64,000 bases of DNA, taken from positions 126,480 to 190,479 of the forward strand of contig NZ_GG666044.1 of the NCBI RefSeq assembly GCF_000156575.1, in the 5' to 3' direction. Within the stretch, counting starts at the first letter, position 1, and every line of letters begins with the position of its first letter. Under the pieces are notes generated by a model. That model was given only the letters and a program-made list of their open reading frames with translations, was not told the origin of the DNA and ran no database searches. The position numbers were made by a program, and so were the translations under genes. The DNA is from Anaerococcus lactolyticus ATCC 51172. GTDB lineage: Bacteria; Bacillota; Clostridia; Tissierellales; Peptoniphilaceae. Below are positions 36,881 to 45,981 of this stretch, in pieces.

Positions 36881-37426
36881 TTAATTATCTTCTAATTCCA
36901 ACACACCTTCTGGAGCTGATTCTTTGCCTACATATTCTATCCTGGTTGTTAATTTTTCCCTAGCCTTACTTTGCTTAAAAGACTCGTCAGTTTCTTTGAT
37001 TAGATAAGCCCCTTCTTCGAGATTTCTAATTCTTATTTCTTCTTTTATTTTTGCCTTGTTTTTCTCATACATGGCACTTGTCATTTTGTCATAGGCCTTG
37101 CCATCGTAAAATATTTCTGCTTTGTCAGAATATTTTGGTTCTTTGCCCAACTTTTTGCTTATCTCGCCCAGACTCATTAAGTCGCAATCCTTAGCAAGTC
37201 GCATCACATCCCAAGGTCCCATCTTTCCTTCTTCTATTTTCCAATAGGCTACCTGCCTTTTGCTTGGCAAAATCAATGACTTTTCTTGACCTTTTGACAT
37301 TTTTATATCCATCCTTATCTCGTAGCCACCAGTTTTATTCGCATAGGCCTTGGCTAGGAAAAAGGCTAAAAATACAAATAAAAGGCAGCAAAGCCCGATC
37401 ATTTTTTTATTTAATACTTTTTTCAT
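36881..37426 (-). CDS. Stand-alone pilin N-terminal-domain protein
   Basis: A 181-residue exported protein with a signal peptide or anchor (about 10-29). Its body resembles the first domain of the pilin at 42184: YEIRMDI against YTINLRID, a K-R-Q-V-x-Y-W-K segment, a helix with M-x-L-A, FYDGKAYDK against VYDNVAYDE, and NLEEGAYLIKETDES against NLDKGFYLIKETDES. It has no CnaB repeats and no sorting signal. It lies at the end of the sortase operon; it could be a minor pilus component or a chaperone-like decoy. Function unknown. Confidence 0.6.
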   Translation of the reverse strand: MKKVLNKKMIGLCCLLFVFLAFFLAKAYANKTGGYEIRMDIKMSKGQEKSLILPSKRQVAYWKIEEGKMGPWDVMRLAKDCDLMSLGEISKKLGKEPKYSDKAEIFYDGKAYDKMTSAMYEKNKAKIKEEIRIRNLEEGAYLIKETDESFKQSKAREKLTTRIEYVGKESAPEGVLELEDN

Positions 37427-37467
37427 ACGTCCTCCTTTTTCCCTAGTATATCAAAGCTGATGTAAAA

Positions 37468-37536
37468 TTGAGATAAAAAAAGAGCCTATAAGGAATATTT
37501 CTATCATCTTTTAGAAATAATTCCCTATAAGCTTCT
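37468..37536 (-). terminator. Terminator after the third sortase
   Basis: Long stem GCTTATAGGGAATTATTTCT / AGAAATATTCCTTATAGGC followed by seven T on the minus strand. Confidence 0.8.
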
Positions 37537-37541
37537 TATAG

Positions 37542-38426
37542 TTAACAAAATCCTGCTTTTAATCTTTTTACAAACCTAAGCCCTGTATATACTATTGCCA
37601 AGATTCCAATTACTGCCCCGATTAATGTGGCAATTTTCATGATTTTTACTAAAATGTTTCCCTTGCTGGCATCATTAGCACTTGCTACAAAGTCACCAGA
37701 AGGTAGTTTAAATTCTTCTGCTGGTCCTGACTCATCCCTGATTGCATTTACCAAAAGCCTGTTAGGTCTTGGTGGCAGAAATGGACTACATGTCAAGAGG
37801 GTAATCATATCTAAATCGCCCCTTGGAGCAAGCTTATCCCAATCATATGGTCCAATGATTTCCTTATCGCTAACCACATAACGCATGGTTTGATTAGCTC
37901 TTTCTATATAGATGTAGTCACCATTTTTAAGTTCATCAACATACAAAAACATAGTGTCGCCCCACCAACCCCTGTGGCCGGCGATGGCTGACCTTGTGCC
38001 TTTTCCCCCAACAGGTATAGCTGTTCCAGCAACTTGGGCAACACCCTTTGCAATATGCTCATAGGTCGCATCTAGATATAGGGGCAAGTACTTATCAAGT
38101 TTTGGTATGGATAAATAAGCAAAAGGTGTGTTGGTTGTCCTAAACATCTCGTACCTGTTCTCATAATCCTTGCTTGTGAATGGGTCTTCAACGCTTGGGT
38201 CGGTACCCTTAATCATCTCGTTATAGGTTTGTGCATTTTTATTTTCTTCTGCGATTTCTGCATCGGTCTTAGAGGCTTGTATTTTTTCAAAAGACATTCT
38301 TTCGCTTTTTGCCATAAAGTCGTGGTAGCTCCTTAAGACCAAAGGGCTTGTCAAGAGCACTAAGCCCACCATAATTAAAATATATCCTAGAAAGGATTTT
38401 TTAGTTAATTTGATTTCTTTCTTCAA
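37542..38426 (-). CDS. Class C sortase, divergent
   Basis: A 294-residue membrane enzyme with an N-terminal anchor, a lid segment with DPF (about 79), the catalytic His in IAGHRGWWG, the Cys in LLTCSPF and the Arg in PNRLLV, then a C-terminal membrane helix. It differs from its two neighbours in the lid and in LTCSPFLPPRPNRLL instead of LTCTPxMINxHRL. It starts at TTG 38426 with AAGGAG upstream, overlapping sortase 2. Class C sortases polymerise pilins. Confidence 0.88.
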   Translation of the reverse strand: MKKEIKLTKKSFLGYILIMVGLVLLTSPLVLRSYHDFMAKSERMSFEKIQASKTDAEIAEENKNAQTYNEMIKGTDPSVEDPFTSKDYENRYEMFRTTNTPFAYLSIPKLDKYLPLYLDATYEHIAKGVAQVAGTAIPVGGKGTRSAIAGHRGWWGDTMFLYVDELKNGDYIYIERANQTMRYVVSDKEIIGPYDWDKLAPRGDLDMITLLTCSPFLPPRPNRLLVNAIRDESGPAEEFKLPSGDFVASANDASKGNILVKIMKIATLIGAVIGILAIVYTGLRFVKRLKAGFC

Positions 38427-39270
38427 TTTCTCTTAGCTCCTTGCTTAGACTATCAGTCCTTTTCTTTTCCCTAAAAAGTGTCAAAGTTAGGATAATTATA
38501 ATTGGTATAAGCACCAAAACCATCCTAAAAAAGTCCACTCTCGCTCTAGGCATATTAGCCACACCATCATCAATAGCTTCCTGGTAGGGAATCCTTACTC
38601 CACGCACCAAAAGCCTGTGAGAATTGATCATATAAGGTGTACAGGTTAGTAGGGTTGCATAGTCCTTATTTTCTACTACAAGGACAGGCTCAAAGTCTGA
38701 AGGCTCTACAACCTGAATCTTATCTACCTTATAGGCAATAGTCTCCTTGATATTAGTAATATAAAATACATCGCCATAGGCAAGTTGGTCGAGGTTTCTA
38801 AAAAGTTTGGCATTAGGTAGACCCCTGTGGGCTGTGATAACTGTGTGGGTTGAATTTCCTCCGATTGGGAGAGATGTACCCTCCAAGTGGCCCGCACCTT
38901 TTTGCAAAACATCTTCACTCGTACCTGCACGAATTGGAATATCGACCTTTATTTTTGGAATTTTTATATGGCCAACCATCTCCTCAACTTCAAGCATCCT
39001 CGCATACTCAGCACGACCTGCCTTTTCCATATCTGTATAAGGGTCGGCTAGCCTTGATGGGTCAAGAGTACGGTTGTAGGCTGCTGCCAAGGCCATTCTC
39101 CTATCCAAATCCTCAGGAGCAAGCTCTTTGGCTGCCTTGACGAAAGTAATAACATCATCTTCCGCCTTGATTTCGTAATACTTTTGACTTATAAGTGGGT
39201 AGGAAAAAATCAAAAGTCCCAGGATAAAGATTCCCATAAAGACTATCCTATCCCTGGTCCTCTTAGACAT
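38401..39270 (-). CDS. Class C sortase
   Basis: A 289-residue pilin-polymerising transpeptidase: N-terminal anchor, lid DPY (about 78), catalytic His in ITAHRGLP, Cys in LLTCTPYMINSHRLLV with the Arg, C-terminal membrane helix. Closely related to the sortase at 39263. The ATG at 39270 overlaps the previous stop (ATGTCTAA), and GGTGAGG is its SD. Confidence 0.92.
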   Translation of the reverse strand: MSKRTRDRIVFMGIFILGLLIFSYPLISQKYYEIKAEDDVITFVKAAKELAPEDLDRRMALAAAYNRTLDPSRLADPYTDMEKAGRAEYARMLEVEEMVGHIKIPKIKVDIPIRAGTSEDVLQKGAGHLEGTSLPIGGNSTHTVITAHRGLPNAKLFRNLDQLAYGDVFYITNIKETIAYKVDKIQVVEPSDFEPVLVVENKDYATLLTCTPYMINSHRLLVRGVRIPYQEAIDDGVANMPRARVDFFRMVLVLIPIIIILTLTLFREKKRTDSLSKELREIEERNQIN

Positions 39271-40234
39271 AATCATCATCCTCACCGGCTAAGTTTTCGA
39301 ACAAGTCACCCTGTCCAGTTGGATTTCTTAGCTTAGACTTTATGAATCCACCCTTGGTAAACTCACTAATCTTCTTGAAATACTTTTTATTATCTCTCCT
39401 TAATTTCAAAATTAGTATGAGCAAAATCAAAATTAAAATGAGTGATGCAAAGAATAACATTCTGAAAATCCAGTTATTCCTATTTTCCCTTATAGATTCT
39501 TCATCAACGGCTGGTACATAAGGCACCCTATGGCCCCTAACAATGAGCCTGTGAGTATTAATCATGATTGGTGTACAAGTCAAAAGTGTCGCATAGTCAT
39601 GGCCCGGACTAATCAAGAGGTCATCGAAGTTTGATGGCTCAATTACCTTAATCTGGTCCACCTGGTAGGCAATGATGCCCTGGATATTTTCTATATAAAA
39701 CTTATCTCCAATTTCTAGTTGGTTTAGGTGGGTAAAAAGTGTCGCTTCAGGCAAGCCTGAGTGGGCAGTCAAAACTGTATGGGTGGAATTGCCACCAATT
39801 GGAAGAGATGTTCCCTCCAAGTGACCAACACCCTTTTGCAAGATATCCTCACTCGTACCTGCATATATAGGCAGTTTTTGGTTAATCTTTGGTATGTCAA
39901 CTGTACCAATCATCTCCTCAACTTCAAGCATACGAGCGTATTCCTTGCGGCCCTCCTCTTGCTTTTTCCTAGTGTAAGGATCTGATGCAATCTTTCCAGT
40001 CAAAGACTCGTTAAAGGCCTTGGCAAGATTTATCCTCCTGTCGATTTCCTTAGTATCAAGCTTTTTCGCTTCATTAGAGAAAGTTTCAACCTTCTCATTA
40101 GACTCAATTCGGTAATAGAATCTTGAAATCAACGGATAAACCATTACCAAAAATCCCAGCAAGAAAATCAGCCTAAAGAGCCAACGTGATTTTTTCTTAT
40201 TAACTTTTTTTCTCTTAGCTTTTTTCTTAGCCAT
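39263..40234 (-). CDS. Class C sortase
   Basis: A 323-residue sortase with a very basic N-terminus (KKKAKRKKVNKKK), membrane anchor, lid DPY (about 84), catalytic His in LTAHSGLPE, Cys/Arg in LLTCTPIMINTHRLIV and a C-terminal membrane helix with a charged tail. First sortase after the pilin gene and thus the best candidate for polymerising it. Confidence 0.92.
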   Translation of the reverse strand: MAKKKAKRKKVNKKKSRWLFRLIFLLGFLVMVYPLISRFYYRIESNEKVETFSNEAKKLDTKEIDRRINLAKAFNESLTGKIASDPYTRKKQEEGRKEYARMLEVEEMIGTVDIPKINQKLPIYAGTSEDILQKGVGHLEGTSLPIGGNSTHTVLTAHSGLPEATLFTHLNQLEIGDKFYIENIQGIIAYQVDQIKVIEPSNFDDLLISPGHDYATLLTCTPIMINTHRLIVRGHRVPYVPAVDEESIRENRNNWIFRMLFFASLILILILLILILKLRRDNKKYFKKISEFTKGGFIKSKLRNPTGQGDLFENLAGEDDDYV

Positions 40235-40251
40235 ATTAATCCTTCATATAA

Positions 40252-40352
40252 AAAGGGCACTAATGCCCTTAGCTATCAATTATATTTTACTATAAGATTT
40301 AAAATCCTCATCAGCTTGCAAATGTAAAATAAGGACCCCTCAAATGAAGGAT
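40252..40352 (-). terminator. Two hairpins between pilin and sortases
   Basis: AAGGATCC..GGGTCCTT (about 40329-40354) and AAGGGCATTAGTGCCCTTTTT (about 40252-40272) on the minus strand. They are likely partial terminators that let the pilin be transcribed more than the sortases. Confidence 0.65.
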
Positions 40353-40361
40353 CCTTCACAT

Positions 40362-42184
40362 TTATGCCATCTGTAATCTCTCACTGTTATTAACAAGTTT
40401 GATACCCATTGTCAAAAGAATCAAACCAGCAATCGCCATAATAATAATCTTAACATCACCAGTCTTAACTATATTTTTTATAACAGTAGTTGCATTAGTA
40501 GGTACATATTTAGTTACAGTAGTATTATCCCTACGAGTAATTACAGGTTTGTAAGGCTTGTTGACAATTTTTTTGGCAGGAAGCGAAATGCTCGCCGCAT
40601 CAACATCAAAATATGTCAATGGATTGTCGATATAGTAATTAGTAGGCGCTGCCTCTTCTCTTATTGCATATCTGCCATATTCGAGACCATCAACCCTGAA
40701 CTCACCATTATTGCCAGACTCAAGAGTAATTTGCTTGCCGTCCTTAACAACCCTCTCATATTTATTAGTCTTCTCATCGAGCTTCATAAGAACAAATCTA
40801 GCACCAGCAAGCCTCTTCTCATCCTTAGAATCATCAATCTTAACAAAATTAAACCCACCTGTTGGTGTCTTTGGGTTTGGCTTATCAGGAGTATTTTCAA
40901 CAATTAATATTTTAATATCTCCCTTGTCATCAACAGCTCTTGCATCCTTAACCTTAAATTCTATCTTTGTTTTTGATAATTGGTAACCCTTTGGAGCCTT
41001 AGTCTCTTCAAAATAATAATCGCCATCTTTAAGATCAGAAATATAAATCAAGCCATTCTCATCAGTAACAATTTCTTCTTTGCCACTATTATCTAATTCA
41101 TAATAAACGCCTGACTTCTTAAACTTAAGAATAGTCCCGTCTTTTTTGTATAATTTAAAAACAGCGTCCTTTAGATATTTATTTTTATCGGCAGCATCTA
41201 TTTTTTTAAGAATTGGAGTGATTTTATTTTTGATAACAAATGGTTCCCCACCTGGTTTTAAATCTTCAGAAATCTTACCTACATTTGCTTTATCATATCC
41301 TGGAGCAGGTGCTACTTCTTTAAAATAGTAAACCCCTTCAAGCAAGTTACTAACAATGATTTCGCCATTATCCCATGTTTCTAAATTAATATCCGCTCCC
41401 TTTTCATCGTCGCGAGTATATTTGCCCTTTTCTCCAGTAACTTTTACAGGAATACTTTTAACTTCATTTCCATCCTTGATTTTTTGATAAAGTTTAAACT
41501 GAGCCTTATTAATTCTAATATTTTTATTATCAGCATCAACCTTTATGAGCTTTATAATATCAGTCTTAACCTTTTTAACTTCTTTGGCAATAACTGTTCT
41601 AATATTATTATTAGTTTCATCATCTGGAAGTCTAACTATACTCGGAACAAGTTGTTTATTTAATATTTTCTTGGACTCATCTGTTTCCTTTATTAAATAA
41701 AATCCCTTATCAAGATTATCAATCAGAATTTGTTCAGACAATTTATCAACATCAAAATTCTCAATCTTCCTAGTGTCTATTTCATCATAGGCGACATTAT
41801 CATAGACAAGCTTGCTTGTCTTAGACTTACCCATGTCTTGGATAAGAATTTTATCATGATTAAGTTTTTTTCAACATCAGCAATATTTAACTCTTTATCA
41901 GCTGATCTATAAAAACTCTGAGCAAGTTCAATCAACTTACTATTTGTAATATGCTCATCAAGTTTTAATTTATAAACTTTTACTTGTCTTGCAGAAGATT
42001 TAATTACTCCTCCACCTTTAATCTTTTCTTTTAATTTTTCTTTTTCATTTACATCAATTCGCAAATTAATAGTATATTTCCCACTATTATCAGCAAAAAC
42101 TCTCCCTTGAGGAAGAAAAACTCCCACAACCATAAACAAGGCCAAGATAAAGGATATGTACCTACTTTTCAGTATATTTTTCAT
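40362..42184 (-). CDS. SpaA/CnaB-type pilin, frameshifted at a slippery site
   Basis: About 600 residues if joined. The first frame (ATG 42184, signal peptide to about 32, N-terminal domain) and the second frame (ending 40362) meet at GAA-AAA-AAC (41872-41864); a -1 shift there gives VEKKLNHDKILIQDMGKSK and a continuous pilin. The second part has CnaB-like domains with E-box motifs YYFKEVAPAPGY, YYFEETKAPKGY and YAIREEAAPTNY, used for isopeptide bonds. The C-terminal signal is IVKTGD plus a hydrophobic helix, without LPxTG Pro and without a basic tail. Either a programmed frameshift, a phase-variable tract, or a mutation. Confidence 0.75.
41864..41870 (-). promoter_or_regulatory. A-AAA-AAC slippery heptamer in the pilin gene
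   Basis: In the zero frame this is exactly X-XXY-YYZ. A perfect hairpin AGACAAG-CAAG-CTTGTCT begins about 43 bases downstream. The spacing is longer than in classical -1 signals. Confidence 0.5.
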
Positions 42185-42464
42185 AATTCCTCCCAGAAAT
42201 CTAAAACAATGGCAATCAATCCGCCATCGGGAAAATAATATAAAGCTAGTTTTAAAAGTTTATTTTCAATATATTTAAACTTGTAATTATATATAATAAA
42301 ATTCTTCTAGTTAGGAATATTATATCACAAAAACATTGAAATTGCTATTAAAAGTAATCTATTAAAAATAAAAATAAATACCAAACATCTTTCTAAAATC
42401 AAAAAAATTATTAATTTCAATAATAAAGTTTTCCAAATACTTGTCAACTAAAATTAACAACTCA

Positions 42465-42500
42465 TCCTTCCCACCTACGGAGTGGTCTTGAAAATGGGGA
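42465..42500. repeat. Fragment of a REP-like repeat
   Basis: CCCACCTACGGAGTGGTCTTGAAAATG matches the core of the repeats at 44403 and 48368. Confidence 0.55.
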
Positions 42501-42524
42501 TCTTGTAAAAGCCCTAACATATAA

Positions 42525-42635
42525 AAAAGTACTCTTTGGAAAGAATTGCCAGACTGTTACGATGAGCTAAGTATCTCTATGTACCGTCAAAAAATTTATG
42601 AATATGTATATACTAGGTATAGAGAAGTTGCTTAA
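42525..42635 (+). pseudogene. 3' remnant of an unidentified gene
   Basis: An open stretch of about 36 codons (with TLWKELPDCYDELSISMYRQ then KIYEYVYTRYREVA) ends at TAA 42633-42635. It looks like the C-terminal tail of a larger protein; type I restriction R subunits have comparable tails, but this is a guess. There is no start. The rest of 42185-42819 is non-coding. Confidence 0.35.
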
Positions 42636-42700
42636 CAAAATATTATAACCAATCTCTCATACAATTTCGGTTCTTAAGCATAAGAAAACGACCAGATAGA

Positions 42701-42753
42701 TGACCTGACCTCCTTTAGTTAGTTTTTAGGTCTAACTTTTGGGGGTCAGTTCA
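42701..42753. mobile_element. IS3/IS150-like inverted ends without interior
   Basis: TGACCTGACCTCCTTTAGTTAG and the reverse complement of GTCTAACTTTTGGGGGTCAG lie almost back to back with seven bases between. The second matches the TGAACTGACCCC-AAAAGTTAGAC pattern seen at IS150-type ends. No transposase is present, so this is a remnant or a miniature derivative. Confidence 0.45.
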
Positions 42754-42819
42754 CTAATTGATCGCATTTTTAATTTATCTTTTATGCATATAAATTTAAA
42801 TCCAGTCAGATGTATTTTC

Positions 42820-44109
42820 CTATAAGCTTACTTGCTCTTCCATATTGTTTCTTATTCTTTTAAAAGTTTCCAAATGAATTTCGTGAGTAAAATTTTCTAT
42901 TAAAATTTCATAGCTATCATCAAAAAACTTTTTTATGCTTTTTTTAGCACATATATCTGCCATTGTGTATATGATATAAAGTCCTTGTAAAATCGCTTTT
43001 GTAACCAAGGGATCACCTGCTGAATAAGAAATTATCTGGCTAAAACCAAGATATAGTTCGTCCTCCACAGAATAACTTTGATAAATTATTTTTACATCTT
43101 CGTCCTCTTTCAGGATTATAAAATGATTGCCTGCAGATAAAAGTTTCCCTAGCAATGATGACATTTTGTTTATACACATTATTGCAGTATTTGGATCATT
43201 TGTGCCAGGGCTTAAGGCCATATTCGCGACTTCGGTCAAGTTTACAATTCCACGGTGATAATCTTCTTCTGTATTATTGTAAACATTTATTAAAAACAAT
43301 GGGCTTAATTTTTCTTTTAATTCGTTTTTATCATTATCATCTAACTCGCACTGGAATATATTTAATTCTCCTATACTTTCTCCTTTGATTGTGTATTCAC
43401 CAATCCTCTTATTTATAGTAAGTTCTGCTCTTGTGCCATTAAGCTCTTTAAAAATCTCATCTGCTTTTATTTCAAATAAATAACCTGAATTTTCAGCTAC
43501 AATTGATAACTTTGTAGATTCGTCGCCTTTCTCATAATGCTTAGCTTTTTCCCTTAGTTCGACCTCTTTATCAATAAGTTTTTCGCAGTCATTAAAAATA
43601 TATTCTATAATATTTGATACTTTTAGATTATCAAGAACCTGTCTTGAGAAAGCTATAAAACTAAGCATTGCAATTATAGCATAGGCTATTCCAAAACTTC
43701 CAGCTACAACATGTTGGTCTGGAGCAATATCTTGCAATAATAGGATACTGATTACTGAATAGAAAAAACCACTTACAAATATACCATATAAACCAAGGAC
43801 TCCTGTCCTATCTATGAAGCTCTGAAGCAATCTAGGCGATATGCTACTGCTATATTTATTAAGTACAGTGACAATAATTGTAAAACAAAAAGTACTTATA
43901 GTCAAAAATATTCCAGATATATTAGAAAGGAAATTTACCGAAACTTCAACCGATAGTAATAGTTGTTTGGGAATATAAGATTTAATGGCAATATATTGAT
44001 GATCAAAAATCCAAGTAACTAAAAGAAGCGACACTGTTAAAATTATAAATCTTGACATCCTTAAAAAATTCTTATGATTAAAAAACCACAATTTAATTTT
44101 GGGCAACAT
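42820..44109 (-). CDS. DUF2254 family membrane protein
   Basis: A 429-residue protein with about four membrane segments in the first 170 residues, then a cytosolic part. FCFTIIVTVLNKYSSSISPRLLQSFIDRTGVLGLYG is the family signature region; the C-terminal half contains ALSPGTNDPNTA, a conserved loop. GGAGG precedes the start. Function unknown. It is not linked to its neighbours. Confidence 0.85.
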   Translation of the reverse strand: MLPKIKLWFFNHKNFLRMSRFIILTVSLLLVTWIFDHQYIAIKSYIPKQLLLSVEVSVNFLSNISGIFLTISTFCFTIIVTVLNKYSSSISPRLLQSFIDRTGVLGLYGIFVSGFFYSVISILLLQDIAPDQHVVAGSFGIAYAIIAMLSFIAFSRQVLDNLKVSNIIEYIFNDCEKLIDKEVELREKAKHYEKGDESTKLSIVAENSGYLFEIKADEIFKELNGTRAELTINKRIGEYTIKGESIGELNIFQCELDDNDKNELKEKLSPLFLINVYNNTEEDYHRGIVNLTEVANMALSPGTNDPNTAIMCINKMSSLLGKLLSAGNHFIILKEDEDVKIIYQSYSVEDELYLGFSQIISYSAGDPLVTKAILQGLYIIYTMADICAKKSIKKFFDDSYEILIENFTHEIHLETFKRIRNNMEEQVSL

Positions 44110-44402
44110 ACATCAATCCTCCTGTTTTAATATTGTGATTATAAAACTATATTATCATATTCTCAATTTTTATCCAATATGAAATGGTATATTAACCTTT
44201 TTGTAATTGAAAAATCCTTTGTGATTTTCTTGCCTATTTCCCCAATCTATCTTCGATTACTTTCTAAAAGAAACTAATCAATTATATAATATTCAAAAAT
44301 AATCTATGAGGAAATATGGTGAAATAGACTAAGAATAAAAATCCAATATGAGGCGTACACGAGTCACGCGGCAATGAGTTTATTCAAAATGAGTCGATTT
44401 AA

Positions 44403-44602
44403 CCATTTTTACCAGTGTCCTCTGGAAAACTCTCCTGAGTTTTCTCGCTTAGTTTTGTGCTAGCCCTTCTGGCTTTGGGAAGACCCACCACGCGAAGTCC
44501 TAACCCTATTTCGTTAGACATAGCTGGTAGGACGATTTGCCCTAGCGGCCAAGAGCGTGCAGTGGCTGAGTGGTCTCGAAAATGACCGATGCATTTTGTC
44601 AT
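44403..44602. repeat. REP-like repeat copy A (with insertion)
   Basis: Shares with 48368-48490 the pattern ACCAGTGTCCTCT..TTTTCTCGCTTAG..CTAGCCC..CTGGCT..GGGAAGACCCACCACG..GAGTGGTCTCGAAAATGACCGATGC. Here about 75 bases are inserted between CCACCACG and GAGTGGTC. An open frame across it is not a gene. The rest of 44110-44603 is non-coding. Confidence 0.75.
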
Positions 44603-44603
44603 C

Positions 44604-45442
44604 TTACTTATGTAGTTTTTTTATATCTGATTGGTTTAATTTTTCTAAAGATATAAGTTGGGTCTTTGCAAGATTTCTAAGTTCTATCATTCTTTCTTTT
44701 TGCTCTAATCCCTTTTCAATTAAAATTGCATTGTAGGATTCCATATTAGCAAGTACTAATAGTTCATCAAGACTTGCATAGTCTCTCATATTTCCTTTTA
44801 AGTCAGGATTTTCTTCACGCCACTGTTTTGCTCTTTTATCAAAGAGTGCCACATTAAGCATATCTGCTTCACTTGCATATTTAAATGATAACTGCTCATC
44901 TGTAAGGTCTTTTAATAAATACTCTTTGATGGCATCTGTATGAATTTTATAATTAATCTTTGATATTTCTCTATGCAAATTCCAAGTTAATGATAGTTTT
45001 GAGTTTTCATCTTCTTTTAGTCTTTTGTAATCTTGAATAATATATAGCTTAAATTCTGGAGAAAGCCAAGATGCAAATTCCATAGCTATATCATAATGAG
45101 CATATGTTCTTCCGTATCTGCCTGCTTTTGAAACTATACCTACAGCATCTGTAGATTCTATCCACTTTCCTGGGGTCATTGTGAATCTATTTAGTCCCGC
45201 TTCACTTCTAAACGTGTCGAATTGCACACGGTTAAAATTTGGATTATTCAAAACTTCCCACAATCCTATAAATTCAAGCGTATTCCTATTTCTCACCAGT
45301 TTTGGATGACAAATCTTGGATCATCTGTGTTTTTATACTTTGCTATATCAGTAAGAATTATATAGTCATTTTTAAAATCTTCTATGTAAACCTCAATATC
45401 AAAGCCTTTAGCAGAAATTTTTTCTTTTTTAATTTTTGACAA
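44604..45442 (-). pseudogene. KilA-N domain protein, frameshifted
   Basis: The N-terminal frame starts at TTG 45442 (GGAGGGG upstream) with KISAKGFDIEVYIEDF, DYIILTDIAKYKN and DPRFVIQNW, then meets TGA; one missing A between TGG and TGA (near 45298) shifts it into the frame beginning MRNRNTLEFIGLWE, ending at 44604. The KilA-N pattern (ALWE-like, GKWIE, GRYGRTYAHYDIAMEFASWLSP, then a coiled C-terminus) is clear. Such proteins are phage or mobile-element DNA-binding proteins. The lesion looks inactivating. Confidence 0.8.
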
Positions 45443-45690
45443 TATACCCCTCCTTATTATGGCTTGATTTTTATTACTTATATTATAACATAAAAAATGG
45501 CCAGAGCACCGTATGCTTCCTGACCTAAGCTTATTACAAGATTATATCCAAAATCACTAATTATCAAATTCTATAAGCCACTATTTACCTCTCTATATAT
45601 AATTTATTTGCTTTTATTGTGCCCTATTTCCCCTTTATTTTTCCATATAACTGATTATTCAATCAAAATTTCTATCACTTTCTTCTCAGT

Positions 45691-45876
45691 CTAATTCAAA
45701 CCGACATTCAAACCGTCATTTTTATTGTCTATTTGGTCAATTACTTCCTGTTGAAAAGGGATAGTACATCTAATATAGTTGCTTTCAATTTCAAAAACAT
45801 CTTTGACATTTTTTTCTATTTTAAAATCAGACTTTGTTCTTATATCTAAGTTTATTATATTGCTAAAAAATATCAC
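45691..45876 (-). pseudogene. C-terminal fragment of an AlbA_2/RecG-like regulator
   Basis: Sixty-one codons, with FEIESNYIRCTIPFQ and a C-terminal NDGLNVGLN. Proteins with an N-terminal AlbA_2 domain and a RecG-like C-terminal part often end with such TIPF and repeated NVGLN elements. No N-terminal part is upstream. The remaining bases of 45443-45981 hold no recognisable gene; the segment 45490-45540 is part of a decayed inverted repeat region. Confidence 0.5.
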
Positions 45877-45981
45877 CTAATATAAAACACCTTATAACTA
45901 AGAATTAGCCAGTTTTTTGCTTTTATAAAACGATATTTTTCTTTACCCATCTTAACCTAACCTAATACTATGAAATTTTTT

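Noticed and set aside
36881..37426. Calling this gene a truncated pseudogene of the pilin
   Set aside because: It has its own signal peptide, SD and terminator, and ends naturally; kept as a real gene.
44399..44602. 67-codon frame on the minus strand
   Set aside because: It is inside a REP-like repeat; composition and lack of SD do not support a gene.
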